From Shewanella jiangmenensis (lineage in GTDB: Bacteria > Pseudomonadota > Gammaproteobacteria > Enterobacterales > Shewanellaceae), in NCBI RefSeq assembly GCF_018596335.1, contig NZ_JAHEPS010000002.1, positions 701,141 through 765,140 on the forward strand: 64,000 nt of DNA, written 5' to 3'. Numbering within the stretch: position 1 is the first letter of the stretch; the number at the start of each line of letters is the position of its first letter. This document shows, one piece after another, positions 29,813 to 39,111 of this stretch. A program made the position numbers and the translations under genes. The notes under the pieces were generated by a model that was not told the origin of the DNA, searched no databases, and saw nothing but the letters and a program-made list of their open reading frames with translations.

Positions 29813-30025
29813 ATGAATCATGTTTACAAAATCATCGAAGTCACAGGTTCTTCCAGCCAAAGCAGTGACGATGCCATCCGCAATGCTGTCGCTGCAGCCG
29901 CCCAGTCATTACACCATTTACGCTGGTTTGAAGTGATTGAAACCCGTGGACATCTTGAGTCAGGCCTGATTGCCCACTGGCAGGTAACGGTGAAAATCGG
30001 CTTTACCCTGGATAATACGCCCTAG
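29813..30025 (+). CDS. Dodecin, flavin-storage protein
   Basis: 70 residues, the usual dodecin size. [20 protein letters not shown], the helix [16 protein letters not shown], and the flavin-stacking Trp in [13 protein letters not shown] are diagnostic. Dodecins form 12-subunit hollow shells that bind and protect flavins. ATG 29813 follows CGGAGATACC; an open frame reaching upstream crosses a terminator and is not part of the gene. It ends two bases before the convergent queG stop, so the genes meet tail to tail with no terminator between them. Confidence 0.9.
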   Translation: MNHVYKIIEVTGSSSQSSDDAIRNAVAAAAQSLHHLRWFEVIETRGHLESGLIAHWQVTVKIGFTLDNTP

Positions 30026-30027
30026 GA

Positions 30028-31293
30028 TCAGGCGTCTCTGGGCATGCCTTTTTCGATGGCGCGCACCAGCCTTGCTGTTTGGCGGCTTTCGGCGCCGTCG
30101 CCCGCCAGCTGACGCTTTAGTGCCCAGCGAACATGCTCGGCAACCATCTCATCAAGGCTTGCATCTTCAAGGCGTGCGTTCAGCCTGGCAATAATGTCCG
30201 GGCTTGAGGGCGCGTTGCCAAGGGCTACGGCGATATTGCGCTGCCAGCGCGCAAACCCGATGCGGCGGATGGCGCTGCCTTCGGTTTGTTTTAAAAATGT
30301 TGCCTCGTCCCAGTCAAAGAGTTCAATCAAAGGCGGTAAGCGCAGCGCCGGGCGGGTTTGAAAGTCCAGCTCCCGGCTTAATGGCGCTTCGCTGTTGACC
30401 GGGCAAGCAAGCTGGCAGTCGTCACAGCCGTATATGCGGTTACCCATGAGCGGGCGAAGCTCCTCGGGAATAGCGCCCTGCAGCTCGATGGTGAGGTAGG
30501 AGATGCAGCGCCTTGCGTCCACCACATAGGGCTCGACAATGGCGCCCGTGGGGCAACTCTTGATGCAGGCCACACACTGACCGCACTCTTCCTTAACCGC
30601 AATATCCACCGGCAGCGGCAGATTGACCAAAAGCTCACCCAGGAAAAACCAGCTGCCCGCGCCGCGGCTTAAAATCAGCGAGTGCTTGCCGGTCCAGCCG
30701 ATGCCGGCTTTTTCGGCGAGCGGCCGCTCGAGGATGGGCGCCGAGTCGACAAAGGGGCGCGAGCCTGAATCGGGTAAGCCTTGCGCTTTGAGCCATTCAT
30801 CTATCATGTCGCCAAGTTTCTTTAGGCGGCTTCGAATGAGTTTGTGATAGTCGCGCCCACCGGCATAGCGGGAAATGTAGCCAAGCTTTGGGTCGCGAAG
30901 ATTGGCGGCAAAGCGCGCATCTTCGGGCAGGTAATCCATTCGTGCGGCAATGACCCTGATCGTGCCGGGATGAAGCTCTGCAGGCCGTGCCCGCATCAAG
31001 CCGTGGTTTGCCATGTAGCCCATTTCGCCGTGGTAATCCTTCTCGAGCCAGTCGAGAAACGGCGCCTCATGTTCGCTAAGGTCTGTATCGGTAATGCCAA
31101 TATGGGCAAAACCGAGGGACTTCCCCCAGGTTTTGATAAGGCTTGCAAGCTCGGTGAGTGCCTGTGGGCTCGGGTGCTTTGGCTCAGGCGCCTGTGCTTC
31201 TTGCTTGGGGGCTTCTTCCTTTGAGGCTTCTTGCTTTGTGGCTTCCTGATGTGTGGATCCGGGCGCTGGATGGGCGGGGCTTGGCGTAGTCAT
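30028..31293 (-). CDS. queG: Epoxyqueuosine reductase
   Basis: About 421 residues. Last step of queuosine synthesis in tRNA: reduces epoxyqueuosine using cobalamin and two 4Fe-4S clusters. Family segments: LGFAHIGITDTDL, YHGEMGYMANHGLMRARP, and the ferredoxin part with CGQCVACIKSCPTGAI and GCDDCQLACPVN. Compared with E. coli QueG (379) it has about 45 extra N-terminal residues of low complexity, including a pentapeptide repeat rich in KQEA. The start is uncertain (ATG 31293 or 31305; neither has a good ribosome site). Being B12-dependent, it adds to the cobalamin demand served by btuB. Confidence 0.9.
   Translation of the reverse strand: MTTPSPAHPAPGSTHQEATKQEASKEEAPKQEAQAPEPKHPSPQALTELASLIKTWGKSLGFAHIGITDTDLSEHEAPFLDWLEKDYHGEMGYMANHGLMRARPAELHPGTIRVIAARMDYLPEDARFAANLRDPKLGYISRYAGGRDYHKLIRSRLKKLGDMIDEWLKAQGLPDSGSRPFVDSAPILERPLAEKAGIGWTGKHSLILSRGAGSWFFLGELLVNLPLPVDIAVKEECGQCVACIKSCPTGAIVEPYVVDARRCISYLTIELQGAIPEELRPLMGNRIYGCDDCQLACPVNSEAPLSRELDFQTRPALRLPPLIELFDWDEATFLKQTEGSAIRRIGFARWQRNIAVALGNAPSSPDIIARLNARLEDASLDEMVAEHVRWALKRQLAGDGAESRQTARLVRAIEKGMPRDA
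31196..31255. repeat. 15-bp coding tandem array, 4 units
   Basis: GCTTCTTGCTTGGGG, GCTTCTTCCTTTGAG and two further variants. On the minus strand they encode the pentapeptides KQEAT / KEEAS-like in the N-terminal extension of QueG. Confidence 0.8.
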
Positions 31294-31404
31294 AGGCGAT
31301 ATCATTGAAGGACTGCGCAGATGATAGCAGTTTTGCACTCGCTCGTCAGGCGCTTGCGCCGCTGGTGGCTTTGGCCTTGGCACACTACTATTGGAGTTAA
31401 TTGA

Positions 31405-32259
31405 GTGAACGCCATTTGCGGGGCAAGCGGCCTGATGTCGACAGTAATGCGTTTTTGCTGCTTCTTTCTGATTGGGCTGCTGAGTCCGCTTGGCGCGCTT
31501 GCGGACGACCCCGGGCTTGAGCGGGAGTCACTGCGTTTTCTTACCGAGCCCTTGCCACCGTTAAGTTTCCTTGAGCTTGAAACCCCGACCGGCTTTGCCG
31601 TTGAGTTGGTTGAGGCACTTAAAGTCGAGCTCGGTGAGCCCGGCGATATTGAAGTGCTGCCCTGGGCGCGTGCTTACAACATCGCTTCCCGCGAATCCAA
31701 TGTGCTGCTGTTTTCCACCGCGCTGCGTGAAAGCCGGCGCAGTTTGTTCGATTTTGTCGGCCCTATCGCGACGGCGAGAATCATGGTTTACAAGCGCAAT
31801 GTCGATAGCGCGAGCCCACAGGATCTGCAGGCCGCCGCCAAACTTGGCAGCCTCGGGGTGTACCGCGGCTCACCGGCCGAGCGATTGTTGCAGCAGGCCG
31901 GTGTTGCCAATCTTGAGGTGTCGAGTTATCCGCTGCAGTCATTGCGTCAGTTGCTGGCAGGACACGTGCGCTTCTGGTGTCAGGTGGATTTGAGTGTGGC
32001 GCGGCTTTTGATGCAGGCGGGCACTGCTGAATCCAGCCTCACGCCGCTGTTTGAGCTTGACCGGATTGAATTGTACCTGGCCTTTTCGGGCGGTACGCCC
32101 AGAGCGACGGTGGAGCGCTGGCATCAGGCGCTGGCGCGCTTGTATGAAGATGGTCGTTTGGCGGCCTTGTATCGCAAGTGGTTTTTACTGGAGCCTGTCG
32201 CCGCAGCGCCCCATATTTTGTGGCGCATTACGCCTGAAGGGAAGTCGGACGGGATCTAG
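31405..32259 (+). CDS. Periplasmic solute-binding protein, family 3 type
   Basis: 284 residues with a signal peptide (cleavage near GALA, residue 34). The body FLTEPLPPLSFLELETPTGFAVELVEALKVE splits into ordinary SBP_bac_3 landmarks: the opening strand, G-F-x-V-E-L, and TALRESRRSLFDFVGP. No permease or ATPase gene is nearby, and such stand-alone family members in Shewanella-like bacteria often have unknown ligands. GTG 31405 has GGAG eight bases upstream; ATG codons at 31435 and 31447 would give a shorter signal peptide. A tandem repeat starts two bases after its stop. Confidence 0.78.
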   Translation: MNAICGASGLMSTVMRFCCFFLIGLLSPLGALADDPGLERESLRFLTEPLPPLSFLELETPTGFAVELVEALKVELGEPGDIEVLPWARAYNIASRESNVLLFSTALRESRRSLFDFVGPIATARIMVYKRNVDSASPQDLQAAAKLGSLGVYRGSPAERLLQQAGVANLEVSSYPLQSLRQLLAGHVRFWCQVDLSVARLLMQAGTAESSLTPLFELDRIELYLAFSGGTPRATVERWHQALARLYEDGRLAALYRKWFLLEPVAAAPHILWRITPEGKSDGI

Positions 32260-32260
32260 C

Positions 32261-32319
32261 AAGAAAAGTAAAAAGGGAAGTAAAAAGAAAAGTAAAAGGG
32301 ACGTAAAAAGGAAAGTAAA
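32261..32319. repeat. 12-bp purine-rich tandem array, 5 units
   Basis: AAGAAAAGTAAA, AAGGGAAGTAAA, AAGAAAAGTAAA, then an 11-base and another 12-base unit. Begins two bases after the stop codon of the solute-binding protein. Confidence 0.85.
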
Positions 32320-32347
32320 CAAAGGCTACACATATACATGCAGCTCA

Positions 32348-32398
32348 GCGGCTTTGATTTAGCGGCGTTGATTTAGCCGCTTTGATTTGGTGGCTTTG
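32348..32398. repeat. 14-bp tandem array, 3.6 units
   Basis: GCGGCTTTGATTTA, GCGGCGTTGATTTA, GCCGCTTTGATTTG and a partial fourth. Non-coding, between two convergent genes. Confidence 0.82.
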
Positions 32399-32436
32399 GG
32401 CAAGCCGTCGCAATGCTTTACCGCTCAGATTGTTTA

Positions 32437-34392
32437 TCAGGCATGAGTGCTCGGATTGGTGTCCGGATTCTTGTCTGAATTGCTGTCTGTATTGGTGTCC
32501 GAATGATGTGGATCGGCTTCAACCCGGTTGCGGCCTTTGTTTTTGGCACGGTAAAGCGCGTGATCGGCGCGGTTAAGCAAACTGGAGAAGTTCTTATCGT
32601 TTTGTGTATCCAGACTCGCAACCCCGGCGCTGATACTCAAGGTGAGCTCAGGGGCGATATCGCCAAGCTCAGCAAGTTCCACATGGCTTCTTAGGCGCTC
32701 GGCAATTTCCATCGCCTGTGTCAGCGTGGTACCCGGCAGCAATGCCAGAAACTCTTCACCGCCCACCCGGCCGACCAAATCCTGACGCCGCATCTGTGAT
32801 GAACTGCATTTGGCTAAAGCCATCAGGGCTTTATCACCAACCTCGTGGCCAAAAAAGTCATTGATTGCCTTGAAATGGTCGGCATCAAAAATAATCACCG
32901 ACAGCGGATTGTTGGCGCTGGCGTCATTAAACAGCGACTCGCCTTTATGGTAGGTGTGGCGGCGGTTGGCAAGCTGCGTGAGATGATCTGTGTGCGCGAG
33001 TCGCTCCATCATCCGTGAGCGCTGAGCCTGCTTAAAGGCAAAGGCCGACACTATGACAAGAATGATGATACTCATGACGATAATAGTGAGCTGCAGCAGT
33101 TTGTTTTCTTTAAGGATCTCCATTTCCTTTTCGCGCAGCTGCTGGTTTTCAATCAATTGGCGGTTTTCATCGGCAATGCGCTCGGTATCAAAGCGGGTCC
33201 GCATCTCGGCGGTGCGCTGGGTTTGCAGCTGACTATCGAGCTCGGCATGGATGGTGTTATGGATTTCGAGCGCATAAAAGGCGTTGGCCCAATCGTTTAC
33301 GGCGGCATGGGCCTGGCTTTTCACCTGATACAATTCGGCCAGCCCGCGCCGGTTTTGCAGCTGCTGAAAACTCTCTTCACCGGCTTCGAGCAGCGGCAGG
33401 GCATCGGCCGCTTTTCCTTCAGCCAAAAGCACCTGAGCCATAAACATATTCATATAGGCATAAAAAGCCGGATGCTCGGGTTTGATGTAGGGCAGCGCGG
33501 CATCAAGGTTGGTCTTGGCTTCTTTGATGCGATTGAGTTTTATCAGGCTGCCGCTCATGTTGACCCTGGTCGCGGCCGCATTGATTTTATCCTGCTGAGC
33601 TTCCCAGCCTTTGAGTACCTCGCGGTAGTAACTGAGCGCCTGCTCCTGGTCATCCATGATTTCATAGGTAATGGCGATGTCGCCCTTGGTGGCGATAACC
33701 CCGGATACGTCTTCCTTGCGCTCGTACTTTTCAAGTACCTCTTTGTAGTAGCGGATGGCGGTGTCGGGATCGCCAAAGCGGCGGTAGCTGGTGGCCAGTT
33801 CCTGCAGGTTCAAGGTTGCCCAGTAAGGAAGGTTCAGGTTTTCATACATGTGCTGGGCTGTGATTAAATCTTCCAGCGCATCGGCAAAATTACCCTGATA
33901 CGACAGCAAACCGCCGCGAACGCTGCGGGTGTCGGCAATCAGGCGGGGATCTTCCGATTGATAAGCCAGGGCGACGGCATGGTTATAGTCGTCCATCGCC
34001 TCTGATACAAGGCCTTTTTGCTGACTATGCCAGCCACGGCACAGGGTCAGATCGGCCCTGGCGGGAATGTCAGACTGAATGGACGCGAGCTCAAGCTGCT
34101 CATTGGCATAACGGATGGCGTCATCGATAGCGGCGTCTTGGGTCAGATCGCGCACCCAGCAGCTGACCCGTTTCAGGCGCAGGCCGCGCTCTATGTCTTC
34201 ACTGCTGATATTCTTTCGCAGCGTATCGAGATATTGCTGGGCTTTTTTTATGTCACTGCCGACCTCGCCACTCTCGAGTGTTTTGAAAATGGCATCAATC
34301 TCCTCCGTGGACAAAGTTGCGGCAACGGTCGACGAGGAGAGTGGCAGGCTGAAAACCAGCAAACACAACAAAGCGATGCAAGCGCGATTCAT
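32437..34392 (-). CDS. TPR-containing diguanylate cyclase
   Basis: 651 residues. A signal peptide (residues 1-25) leads a periplasmic region of tetratricopeptide repeats (about 70-390, e.g. RRFGDPDTAIRYYKEVLEKY), a coiled coil rich in Glu/Gln, one transmembrane helix (about 435-455), and a GGDEF domain. The active loop is GGEEF and the product-inhibition site RRQD lies five residues before it, so the cyclase should be active and feedback-controlled. It makes cyclic di-GMP in response to an unknown periplasmic signal. The last 20 residues are a repeat of the type PDTN/SDSN. Confidence 0.87.
   Translation of the reverse strand: MNRACIALLCLLVFSLPLSSSTVAATLSTEEIDAIFKTLESGEVGSDIKKAQQYLDTLRKNISSEDIERGLRLKRVSCWVRDLTQDAAIDDAIRYANEQLELASIQSDIPARADLTLCRGWHSQQKGLVSEAMDDYNHAVALAYQSEDPRLIADTRSVRGGLLSYQGNFADALEDLITAQHMYENLNLPYWATLNLQELATSYRRFGDPDTAIRYYKEVLEKYERKEDVSGVIATKGDIAITYEIMDDQEQALSYYREVLKGWEAQQDKINAAATRVNMSGSLIKLNRIKEAKTNLDAALPYIKPEHPAFYAYMNMFMAQVLLAEGKAADALPLLEAGEESFQQLQNRRGLAELYQVKSQAHAAVNDWANAFYALEIHNTIHAELDSQLQTQRTAEMRTRFDTERIADENRQLIENQQLREKEMEILKENKLLQLTIIVMSIIILVIVSAFAFKQAQRSRMMERLAHTDHLTQLANRRHTYHKGESLFNDASANNPLSVIIFDADHFKAINDFFGHEVGDKALMALAKCSSSQMRRQDLVGRVGGEEFLALLPGTTLTQAMEIAERLRSHVELAELGDIAPELTLSISAGVASLDTQNDKNFSSLLNRADHALYRAKNKGRNRVEADPHHSDTNTDSNSDKNPDTNPSTHA
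32453..32500. repeat. 12-bp coding tandem array, 4 units
   Basis: GGATTGGTGTCC, GGATTCTTGTCT, GAATTGCTGTCT, GTATTGGTGTCC. On the minus strand they encode tetrapeptides DTNT / DSNS / DKNP in the tail of the diguanylate cyclase, ending a few codons before its stop. Confidence 0.83.
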
Positions 34393-34634
34393 GAATAGGT
34401 GTGCCGATATATTCTGGTGGCATTCTTATAGGTTAAATCATAACCGTATGTTATGACGTTTCCCAACAAAATTTTAATAGTTCCTTACAGTTAAAATTAT
34501 CGTGTCTGCAGACGGGGCCGTTGAGTGGAATTTTGCTTTTGCGCCCCTGAATGTGTATAAGACTGCGCAAACGAATTTGCCCCGGACATTGGCCAATGCG
34601 GCCATGGCGTGTGGGTCATTGAGGAGATGAGTCG

Positions 34635-35069
34635 ATGTTTGAAATAACCGAAGCCTATCGCAGCCGCGCCCTTGAAGTGTCTGACCGGGTTGCCGGTCGG
34701 GTGATTGCCCTCGAGCGCCTGCCTGAAGGGCTGATGGCGGCGTACCGCAGCCTTTGCGATGACCTGCTTGCCGATGAAACCGGCCGTTTTGGCTCGGCCT
34801 GGGACAGCCTGCCAAAGAGCGCGGCTTCCTTGTTTGAGCGCGCCGAATTTCATGGCTTTTACCTTGCCAATGCCTGGATCCAATTGAGCATAGTTGCCAA
34901 CGATATTTCCGAGCTGCAGGACACCGATGAGGCCATTGCCGAGCAGGAATACAATGGTTTGTACATCCGTGTGGCCGATGAAGCGCTGAAAGAGAGCCTT
35001 AAAAAACTCAAAAAAGCCCGCACCGACAAGAGCATGTTCAACAGCATGCGTGAGGTGATGGGCGCATAA
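34635..35069 (+). CDS. Conserved hypothetical protein
   Basis: 144 residues, soluble, mostly alpha-helical, no signal peptide or membrane segment. The C-terminal third is charged ([15 protein letters not shown]). I do not recognise the family. The ribosome site GAGGAGATGAGTCG fixes the ATG at 34635. It stands alone between the divergent diguanylate cyclase gene and a strong terminator shared with maeA. The 242-base gap upstream is AT-rich and shows no clear motif. Confidence 0.7.
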   Translation: MFEITEAYRSRALEVSDRVAGRVIALERLPEGLMAAYRSLCDDLLADETGRFGSAWDSLPKSAASLFERAEFHGFYLANAWIQLSIVANDISELQDTDEAIAEQEYNGLYIRVADEALKESLKKLKKARTDKSMFNSMREVMGA

Positions 35070-35083
35070 GCGTCTAATCAGAA

Positions 35084-35122
35084 CCATAAAAAACGCCCGA
35101 ACAGTTCGGGCGTTTTTTATGG
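35084..35122. terminator. Bidirectional terminator between the hypothetical gene and maeA
   Basis: ACGCCCGAAC / GTTCGGGCGT with A6 on one side and T6 on the other; pairing extends to CCAT / ATGG. Confidence 0.9.
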
Positions 35123-35174
35123 CGTCAGCGACAAGCGCGGGACTTATTTGCACCTTAGTTAGAAGGAAGTGCCG

Positions 35175-36863
35175 TTAGAACGAAGTGCGCTTGTAACGGC
35201 GATACTCTGGGTACCAGAAGTTGGCTTCGATGGACTGCAGCAGCAGCTCATCCGTGGTATCCAGCGCATGTCCCTGAGCAATGGCGACTTTGGCCACCGC
35301 AAACGCGATGTGCTTGCTGACCGCGTGGATTTTTTCCAGTGGCGGCAGCAGCGGGCCGTTGCCATCCTGTGCCAGCGGTGAGCACTCGGCCAGTGCGCGG
35401 CTGGATGCCATCAGCATCTCATCCGACACCCGCTTGGCACCGCACGCCAGCACCCCAAGGCCGATGCCCGGGAAGATGTAGCTGTTGTTGCACTGGGCAA
35501 TTTCATAGGTCACACCGTCAACCACCACTGGCTCGAACGGGCTGCCGGTGGCAACCAGCGCCTGACCGTTGGTCCAGTGCAGAATGTCCTTTGGCGTAGC
35601 CTCAACCCGGCTGGTGGGGTTAGAGAGCGGGAAGATGATCGGACGGGCACAGTGGCTGTGCATGGCGCGAATAATCTCTTCGGTGAAAAGACCCGGCGCG
35701 CCGGATACACCAATCAGTACAGTCGGCTTGGCGTTGTTGACTACACTCAGCAGCGACACATTGTCGCTCAGGTCCTGCCACTGGCCGAGCTTGTCGACTT
35801 TCTGCGCCAGTTTCTGCTGGAATGGCAGCAGGTTAGGCATGTTGTCGAGCAAGAGTCCCCAACGGTCAACCATAAACACCTGGCTGCGTGCCTGCTCGTC
35901 GCTGATGCCTTCAGACACCATTTGCGCGACTATGGCTTCGGCGATGCCGCAGCCTGCGCTGCCGGCGCCAAGGAAGGTGATGCGCTGATCTGACAGCTTG
36001 GTGCCGGCTGCCTGACAGGCCGCCAGCAGAGAGCCGACGGTTACGGCCGCAGTGCCCTGAATGTCGTCGTTGAAGCAGCAGTATTTGTCTTTGTAACGCT
36101 CAAGCAGCGGCATGGCGTTTTTCTGGGCGAAGTCTTCAAACTGAATAAGCACATCCGGCCAGCGGCGGTGTACGGCCTCCATAAAGGCTTCAATAAATTC
36201 AGCATATTCTTCGCCGCCGATGCGTGGATGACGCCAGCCCATGTACATGGGGTCTTCCAGCAGGTGCGGATTGTCGGTACCCACATCCAGAGTGATTGGC
36301 AGGGTGTAAGCCGGGCTGATGCCGCCGCAACTGGTGTACAGCGACAGTTTACCAATCGGGATCCCCATGCCACCAATGCCCTGATCGCCAAGGCCAAGAA
36401 TGCGCTCACCGTCGGTGACAACGATGATTTTTACCTTGTGGCGGGTGGAGTTGTTGAGGATGTCGTCAATCCGGTCTTTGTAGGGGTAAGAGATAAACAA
36501 ACCCCGGTTGCGGCGATAGTTTTTCGAAAAACGCTCGCAGGCAAGACCGACAGTAGGCGTGTAGATGATAGGCATCATCTCGGCAATATTGTTTTGCACC
36601 AAACGGTAGAACAGGGTCTCGTTGGTGTCCTGAATATTGCGCAGGTAGATGTGTTTATCCAGATCGTTATTGAAACTTCTGAACTGATCGTAGGCCCGTG
36701 ATGCCTGCTCCTCGATGGTTTCTACCGTAAAAGGCAGCAAACCTTCGAGGTTGAAAAATATCCGCTCTTCTTCGGTGAAGGCGCTGCCTTTGTTAATCAG
36801 CGGGGCTTCAAGAATGGCTGGACCGGCAAAGGGCAAATAGAGCGGGCGTTTGTTATCGTCCAT
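35175..36863 (-). CDS. maeA: NAD-dependent malic enzyme
   Basis: 562 residues. Oxidative decarboxylation of malate to pyruvate. Landmarks: the catalytic Tyr region [35 protein letters not shown], the metal-binding [21 protein letters not shown], and the nucleotide fold [15 protein letters not shown]. It matches E. coli MaeA (SfcA, 565) in length. AGGTAGCCC precedes the ATG. Single-gene unit with its own terminator. The 390-base gap upstream holds an inverted repeat at 36924 and no gene. Confidence 0.93.
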   Translation of the reverse strand: MDDNKRPLYLPFAGPAILEAPLINKGSAFTEEERIFFNLEGLLPFTVETIEEQASRAYDQFRSFNNDLDKHIYLRNIQDTNETLFYRLVQNNIAEMMPIIYTPTVGLACERFSKNYRRNRGLFISYPYKDRIDDILNNSTRHKVKIIVVTDGERILGLGDQGIGGMGIPIGKLSLYTSCGGISPAYTLPITLDVGTDNPHLLEDPMYMGWRHPRIGGEEYAEFIEAFMEAVHRRWPDVLIQFEDFAQKNAMPLLERYKDKYCCFNDDIQGTAAVTVGSLLAACQAAGTKLSDQRITFLGAGSAGCGIAEAIVAQMVSEGISDEQARSQVFMVDRWGLLLDNMPNLLPFQQKLAQKVDKLGQWQDLSDNVSLLSVVNNAKPTVLIGVSGAPGLFTEEIIRAMHSHCARPIIFPLSNPTSRVEATPKDILHWTNGQALVATGSPFEPVVVDGVTYEIAQCNNSYIFPGIGLGVLACGAKRVSDEMLMASSRALAECSPLAQDGNGPLLPPLEKIHAVSKHIAFAVAKVAIAQGHALDTTDELLLQSIEANFWYPEYRRYKRTSF

Positions 36864-36923
36864 GGGCTACCTGTTGATTGCTTTTTTTGGTATTTGGCGT
36901 GGAGCTATCTGTGGTGGAAGAGT

Positions 36924-36938
36924 ATCACGAAATGTGAT
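36924..36938. promoter_or_regulatory. Inverted repeat before maeA
   Basis: ATCAC GAAAT GTGAT, 61 bases before the maeA ATG. The half-sites are in the opposite order to a CRP site, so another regulator would be involved. Confidence 0.35.
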
Positions 36939-37253
36939 CTTTGTAGCTTTGCAAGGCCGGGATTTTGCGGTTTTTTTCACAAATGGGCGTTTAAAACATC
37001 TTCGGATGGATGTTAAAAAGCGTTACAAAATGACAGCAGGCGGGCGCTTAACCCGGCGCCGGTCACCTCGGTGTGTTTGAGTTGCGTTGTGCGGGGTGAG
37101 TGTTAATGCCCACCCGCATTGCTGAAATCTGCTGAGGCTGCGCGAAAGGCTGCGCTGCCTCGTTCAAATCGGACAAGCCTGCAGCGGGCAAGCCATTGCG
37201 TGCAACACAGTGCTGCGCTGCAGCATATAGAGCCGCAGCGCATAAGGCTGAGC

Positions 37254-37718
37254 TTAGCCGCGGCCGCGCAGCTTGATTGACAGACCTTTCAAGAAGTTGC
37301 GCAGCAGCTGATTACCGCAGGAGCGGAAGTGGCGGTGATCCGGGCTTCGGAAAATCGCACTGAGTTCAGACTTGGACAATTCAAAACCTGCTGCGGTCAG
37401 CATGGCGAGAATGTCGTCTTCTTTAAGTTCCAGCGCAATACGGATCTTCTTGAAAATCAGATTGTTGGTCAGCTCTTCCGGCTTGGGGGCCGGCGCCCCC
37501 GGCTTTACGCCGCGCCGGTCAATTACGAGACCATCGAGAAATTGGCACAGGTCGTTATCGGTGCAAGGGCGAAAGCCTTCTTCATCGTCCTTCTTAAGCA
37601 TCGCGAGCAGGGTTTCTTCGCTGATGTCGCGGTGCACCAGGGCAAACAGTGCCACTACCTTGGCGTCGGCAAGATTCAGCGCAAAACGCAGGCGGCGTAA
37701 AATATCGTTATTGGTCAT
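37254..37718 (-). CDS. yehS: DUF1456 (YehS-like) protein
   Basis: 154 residues formed by two related halves (about 1-68 and 85-150). Each begins with a TNN-[DL]-I-[LF]-[RK]-[RK]-[LI]-R-[FI]-ALNL-type segment and ends with FLDGL or FLKGL. This is the DUF1456 duplication seen in E. coli YehS, whose function is unknown. Soluble, no signal peptide. Single gene. Confidence 0.85.
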   Translation of the reverse strand: MTNNDILRRLRFALNLADAKVVALFALVHRDISEETLLAMLKKDDEEGFRPCTDNDLCQFLDGLVIDRRGVKPGAPAPKPEELTNNLIFKKIRIALELKEDDILAMLTAAGFELSKSELSAIFRSPDHRHFRSCGNQLLRNFLKGLSIKLRGRG

Positions 37719-37849
37719 GGAGTCCAGTCAATGTCTGTTGGCGTGAGCCGATGCGGGCAATTATACCCAAGCCAGCGCCCCGGGGCTAATGATTGCGCCC
37801 GCGGCGCAGTTTTCCCGTCATGCGTTACATATCGGTCGCTGCATTCGCA

Positions 37850-39010
37850 TCAGTTTGCATTGAGATAGTCCCGCAGCAGCGAGCGAAGCTCATCCTGATG
37901 GGCAAACGCCTTGCGCTGGTCGCTGAGATCTGCCGACACATTTTCAAGCATCACCAGCTGCAGTCCCGAATCCGGATAGTAGAGCATCAGGCTCATAAAG
38001 CCGGGCAAATAGCCGCCGTGGCTGTATTCCAGCGGCTTGTTGGCGATTTGCAGGCCGAGACCATACCCGAGAGGCCCCCAGCGGTGCTCGCGCTGACTGT
38101 AGGGCGTGACCATGGCGCGGTAGGCGACGTCTGAAATTAACTTGCCCTGGTGCAATGCGGTTTGAAAGTCAGCCACGGCGGCTGCGCTGCCAATCAGGGT
38201 GCCTGAGGCAAGGCTTAATGGCGTTGAGTGCGGATAGGCGGCATGGCGCTGTTTGCCTTCTGGGCTGACTTTTGTGTGAAGGTTTATGGCGTGAAGGTTT
38301 TTGGTGTGAAGGTTTTTCGTGTGACTGTTTTGTGTTGTGTCCGGAGTTTCATCAAACGCGGGTGCCATGCCCTGAATGCCAAGGTATAGCTCGGTGAAAC
38401 CCCCGGTTTTGGCAACAATATCAAGCTTGTGTGAAGCGAAAAACGCACTCAGTGCGGCGCCGATATTTTTCGGCTCCGGCGCAAACAGGCTCTGGACAAG
38501 AATCTGATAGTTGGCGTTGCTGTACTCAAACGGCAAGCTGCCATTGGCGTTTTGAGGGTTGCTGCTTATGCCATTGCCGCGCCGGTTGATGCCGGAGGTA
38601 TGGCTTAGCATCATGCGCGGCGTCAGGGCGCGGCCGGACTTATGGGCAAAGTCTGGCAACTGCTTGGCTGCCAGTGGGGTGTCGAGGTCGCTCGCGTGGG
38701 CTGACAGATACCAGCTCGCAAACACTGGTTTACTGATGGAGCCCAGCATAAAGCGGCTGTCTTTGGTCACCGTATCGCCCGCTGAAAATGTAAGCAGGTC
38801 TGTCTCATTTTTACGCACCAGAATAACGCCACTGAAGCTTGGGCTCAGGCGCAGATCCCGCCACTGATTAAGGGACTCAGCCAGTGATTGCTGCGCCAGT
38901 GCGTCGGTATTAAGTAGCATTAAAAGTGATATTAATACTGCTTTGGTAGCGATAAATCCGCCGGCAAGCCGCCGAGGTGATGGTTGCTTGTGTGATGAAT
39001 GTGTTGACAT
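37850..39010 (-). CDS. Serine hydrolase, class C beta-lactamase-like
   Basis: 386 residues with a signal peptide (hydrophobic run AVLISLLMLLNTDALA). The Ser-x-x-Lys motif is in MLGSISKPVF, the Tyr-x-Asn motif in FEYSNANYQ, and the third box is HGGYLPG, so the penicillin-recognising fold and catalytic residues are complete. Likely a periplasmic peptidase or esterase; a true beta-lactamase is less likely. ATG 39010 chosen for the signal peptide; the open frame extends upstream over the neighbouring promoter. A pentapeptide repeat (HTKNL type, about residues 226-245) interrupts the domain. Divergent from a TonB receptor gene. Confidence 0.82.
   Translation of the reverse strand: MSTHSSHKQPSPRRLAGGFIATKAVLISLLMLLNTDALAQQSLAESLNQWRDLRLSPSFSGVILVRKNETDLLTFSAGDTVTKDSRFMLGSISKPVFASWYLSAHASDLDTPLAAKQLPDFAHKSGRALTPRMMLSHTSGINRRGNGISSNPQNANGSLPFEYSNANYQILVQSLFAPEPKNIGAALSAFFASHKLDIVAKTGGFTELYLGIQGMAPAFDETPDTTQNSHTKNLHTKNLHAINLHTKVSPEGKQRHAAYPHSTPLSLASGTLIGSAAAVADFQTALHQGKLISDVAYRAMVTPYSQREHRWGPLGYGLGLQIANKPLEYSHGGYLPGFMSLMLYYPDSGLQLVMLENVSADLSDQRKAFAHQDELRSLLRDYLNAN
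38274..38333. repeat. 15-bp coding tandem array, 4 units
   Basis: GTGTGAAGGTTTATG, GCGTGAAGGTTTTTG, GTGTGAAGGTTTTTC and a fourth variant. On the minus strand they encode HTKNL-type pentapeptides inside the serine hydrolase. Confidence 0.87.
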
Positions 39011-39111
39011 TGTTAATTGCTTGAGTAGTTTTGGTTTGGCATAAGTAAGTTCAGAGCGCCATTTTGCGGATCTGAACGCAAAACAACAATCCAAAATACT
39101 GGGGAATGACA

